A stretch of DNA of 8,121 nt from positions 1 through 8,121 of the forward strand of contig JAQUJQ010000059.1 of assembly GCA_028680875.1 (NCBI GenBank), read 5' to 3'. Under the pieces are notes generated by a model. That model was not told the origin of the DNA. It worked only from the letters and a program-made list of their open reading frames with translations, and searched no databases. Within the stretch, counting starts at the first letter, position 1; the number at the start of each line of letters is the position of its first letter. Origin of the DNA: Eubacteriales bacterium (GTDB lineage Bacteria > Bacillota > Clostridia > Peptostreptococcales > Anaerovoracaceae). Below are positions 7,180 to 8,121 of the stretch, one piece after another. Position numbers and translations under genes: made by a program.

Positions 7180-7201
7180 GGGGAGCGTAAGGACGATCCC
7201 C
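7180..7201 (+). promoter_or_regulatory. Imperfect palindrome just upstream of the merR ribosome site
   Basis: GGGGA (7180-7184) pairs with TCCCC (7197-7201), and CGT (7186-7188) pairs with ACG (7193-7195), with one G/A mismatch and an AAGG loop. That is 8 of 9 pairs matched. It ends 9 bases before the GGAGG ribosome site and 19 bases before the ATG, and no T-run follows. It could be an operator, an RNA hairpin affecting merR translation, or chance. The rest of the 125-base gap from 7096 shows no convincing -35/-10 pair. Confidence 0.35.
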
Positions 7202-7210
7202 ATGCTTCAT

Positions 7211-7215
7211 GGAGG
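7211..7215 (+). promoter_or_regulatory. Ribosome binding site that fixes the merR start at 7221
   Basis: GGAGG lies 5 bases before the ATG at 7221. The in-frame ATG at 7209 overlaps this site and has no ribosome site of its own, so the four extra N-terminal residues it would add are unlikely to be real. Confidence 0.7.
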
Positions 7216-7220
7216 ATACA

Positions 7221-8063
7221 ATGGACATACAGAAATTGACTATAGGACAGATGGCACGTCTTAACCATGTGACTCCGGAAACGCTGCGTCATTATGACCG
7301 GGAAAAACTGCTACATCCATGGTTTATCGACGAAAGCACCGGATACCGTTATTACCATATAAACCAAAGCGCCCGCCTGGACATGATTTTATACCTGCAG
7401 GCTCACGGCGTTCCCTTAAAACAAATTCGTCAACATTTGAAAAACACTGATCCCGAAGCTTTGTATGGCCTGCTTCAAAATCAGTTGACATCCGTTGAAG
7501 AAAACATTCGGCGGCTTGAGCAAAGCCGTAACGCTATTGTCCGCATGATTGCAAACCATGAGCGTCGCAATAACCTGCCTCTTAATAATACTCCTTTCTT
7601 CGAATATTTCCCTTCTCGCCGTATATATAAGCATAAAACCAATAAAAACTTTTTTGAGCAGGATGACGCAGGCTATGAGCTGATGCTGCGGGAACTTAAA
7701 CAAAGTCTTGTTGCGAGCAACCTGCCCGCCAGTTACTTCTGGAATGTGGGTACAATAGTAAGAAAAAGTTGTCTTGAAAAAGGAAGGCTATACTCCGACG
7801 AAGTTTTTTTCTTTGTTGAGGATAGCTATAAAGGGCCGGGAGACGTGGAAACTCTGCCCTCTGGCTTGCATATACGCCTTTGCTGCAATGATTTTTCAAA
7901 AGAAAGTGAGTGTGCCTATCACCTGCTGGATATAATAAAAAAAGCGGGTTATACTCTGGCAGGAGATTATGTTTGCGAAGTTGTGGAAGAGTTTCCCGGT
8001 TTTGAAGCCGCTCCGCGAAGTTTGCTTTTCACCATTCAAATCCCGATCCGTTACATACTATAA
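7221..8063 (+). CDS. MerR-family transcriptional regulator, BmrR-like with effector-binding domain
   Basis: A 280-residue regulator of the MerR family, which activates promoters with over-long spacers by untwisting the DNA. The N-terminal winged helix-turn-helix reads LTIGQMARLNHVTPETLRHY (6-25), with the wing at STGYRYYHI (39-47). A second helical part with AHGVPLKQIRQHL (61-73) follows, then a dimerising coiled coil (about 84-115). Residues about 125-280 form a GyrI-like/BmrR-type effector domain. Glu253 in DYVCEVVEEFP sits in the strand that in BmrR-type proteins carries a buried ligand-contacting Glu; this alignment is by eye. There is no metal-binding Cys set of the MerR/CueR kind (Cys221-Cys222 are isolated mid-domain), so a bulky organic or cationic drug-like ligand is more likely than a metal. 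Length matches BmrR. The likely target is the gene behind the MerR-type promoter that starts 7 bases after the stop. Confidence 0.9.
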   Translation: MDIQKLTIGQMARLNHVTPETLRHYDREKLLHPWFIDESTGYRYYHINQSARLDMILYLQAHGVPLKQIRQHLKNTDPEALYGLLQNQLTSVEENIRRLEQSRNAIVRMIANHERRNNLPLNNTPFFEYFPSRRIYKHKTNKNFFEQDDAGYELMLRELKQSLVASNLPASYFWNVGTIVRKSCLEKGRLYSDEVFFFVEDSYKGPGDVETLPSGLHIRLCCNDFSKESECAYHLLDIIKKAGYTLAGDYVCEVVEEFPGFEAAPRSLLFTIQIPIRYIL

Positions 8064-8069
8064 AAGGGC

Positions 8070-8100
8070 TTGACATTTTTGTAACAAAAGACTCTATACT
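8070..8100 (+). promoter_or_regulatory. MerR-type promoter with 19-bp spacer and spacer dyad, facing out of the window
   Basis: TTGACA (8070-8075) and TATACT (8095-8100) are near-consensus -35 and -10 boxes separated by exactly 19 bases. That is longer than the normal 17 and diagnostic of MerR-activated promoters. Inside the spacer is a perfect dyad, TTTTGT-A-ACAAAA (8077-8089), the expected regulator binding site. It begins 7 bases after the merR-like stop codon, so the regulator above probably controls it. The controlled gene begins after the window end and cannot be named; in BmrR-type systems it is often a multidrug transporter. Confidence 0.8.
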
Positions 8101-8121
8101 TAATTCAGAAGGGCGCACCTG

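Noticed and set aside
7209..7220. ATG at 7209 as the merR start
   Set aside because: It overlaps the GGAGG ribosome site that serves ATG 7221 and has no site of its own.
1..8121. Minus-strand open frames of 60-98 codons opposite the large genes
   Set aside because: They lie antisense to intact conserved genes, show no recognisable motifs, and have typical shadow-frame composition.

Overview
The window reads as low-to-moderate-GC Bacillota DNA, most likely from an anaerobic clostridial or Desulfitobacterium-like lineage. This rests on gene style only: AGGAGG-type ribosome sites, a VanZ-like membrane protein, a BmrR-type MerR regulator, and a sigma-54 activator paired with a kinase that carries an amino-acid-binding-type sensor. 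No rRNA or other strong taxonomic marker is present, so the assignment is inference. All genes called are on the + strand.

Positions 1-349 hold the decayed right part of an IS200/IS605-type insertion sequence. The Y1 transposase gene tnpA enters from outside the window, has lost its middle through an internal out-of-frame deletion, and is followed by four compact hairpins ending in a perfect 9-bp hairpin that resembles the element's right-end structure.

Positions 464-5305 form a tight three-gene operon with overlapping ends (8 bp, then 4 bp): a 12-helix APC-family amino acid/polyamine permease, a membrane histidine kinase whose extracytoplasmic sensor resembles a family-3 solute-binding protein, and an NtrC-type sigma-54 activator. 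The arrangement suggests one unit that senses a small amino-acid-like solute outside the cell, imports it (or a related one), and activates sigma-54 promoters. No convincing -24/-12 promoter was seen in the window, so the target genes are probably elsewhere.

Positions 5306-5694 (389 bases) contain no intact gene. They hold a degraded fragment with a DGGWRC-type stretch reminiscent of prenyltransferase/squalene-cyclase repeats.

Positions 5695-7095 encode a VanZ-like protein with an unusually large extracytoplasmic C-terminal region of unknown function. Positions 7221-8063 encode a BmrR-like MerR-family regulator. Seven bases after its stop is a textbook MerR-type promoter (TTGACA, 19-bp spacer, TATACT) with a 13-bp dyad in the spacer. 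It faces out of the window toward an unseen gene that is the likely regulatory target. An imperfect palindrome just upstream of the merR ribosome site may be a further control element.

Nothing in the window proves a wholly new system. The best leads are the permease-kinase-activator module, the MerR operator with its off-window target, the VanZ fusion, and the hairpin cluster at the IS end.
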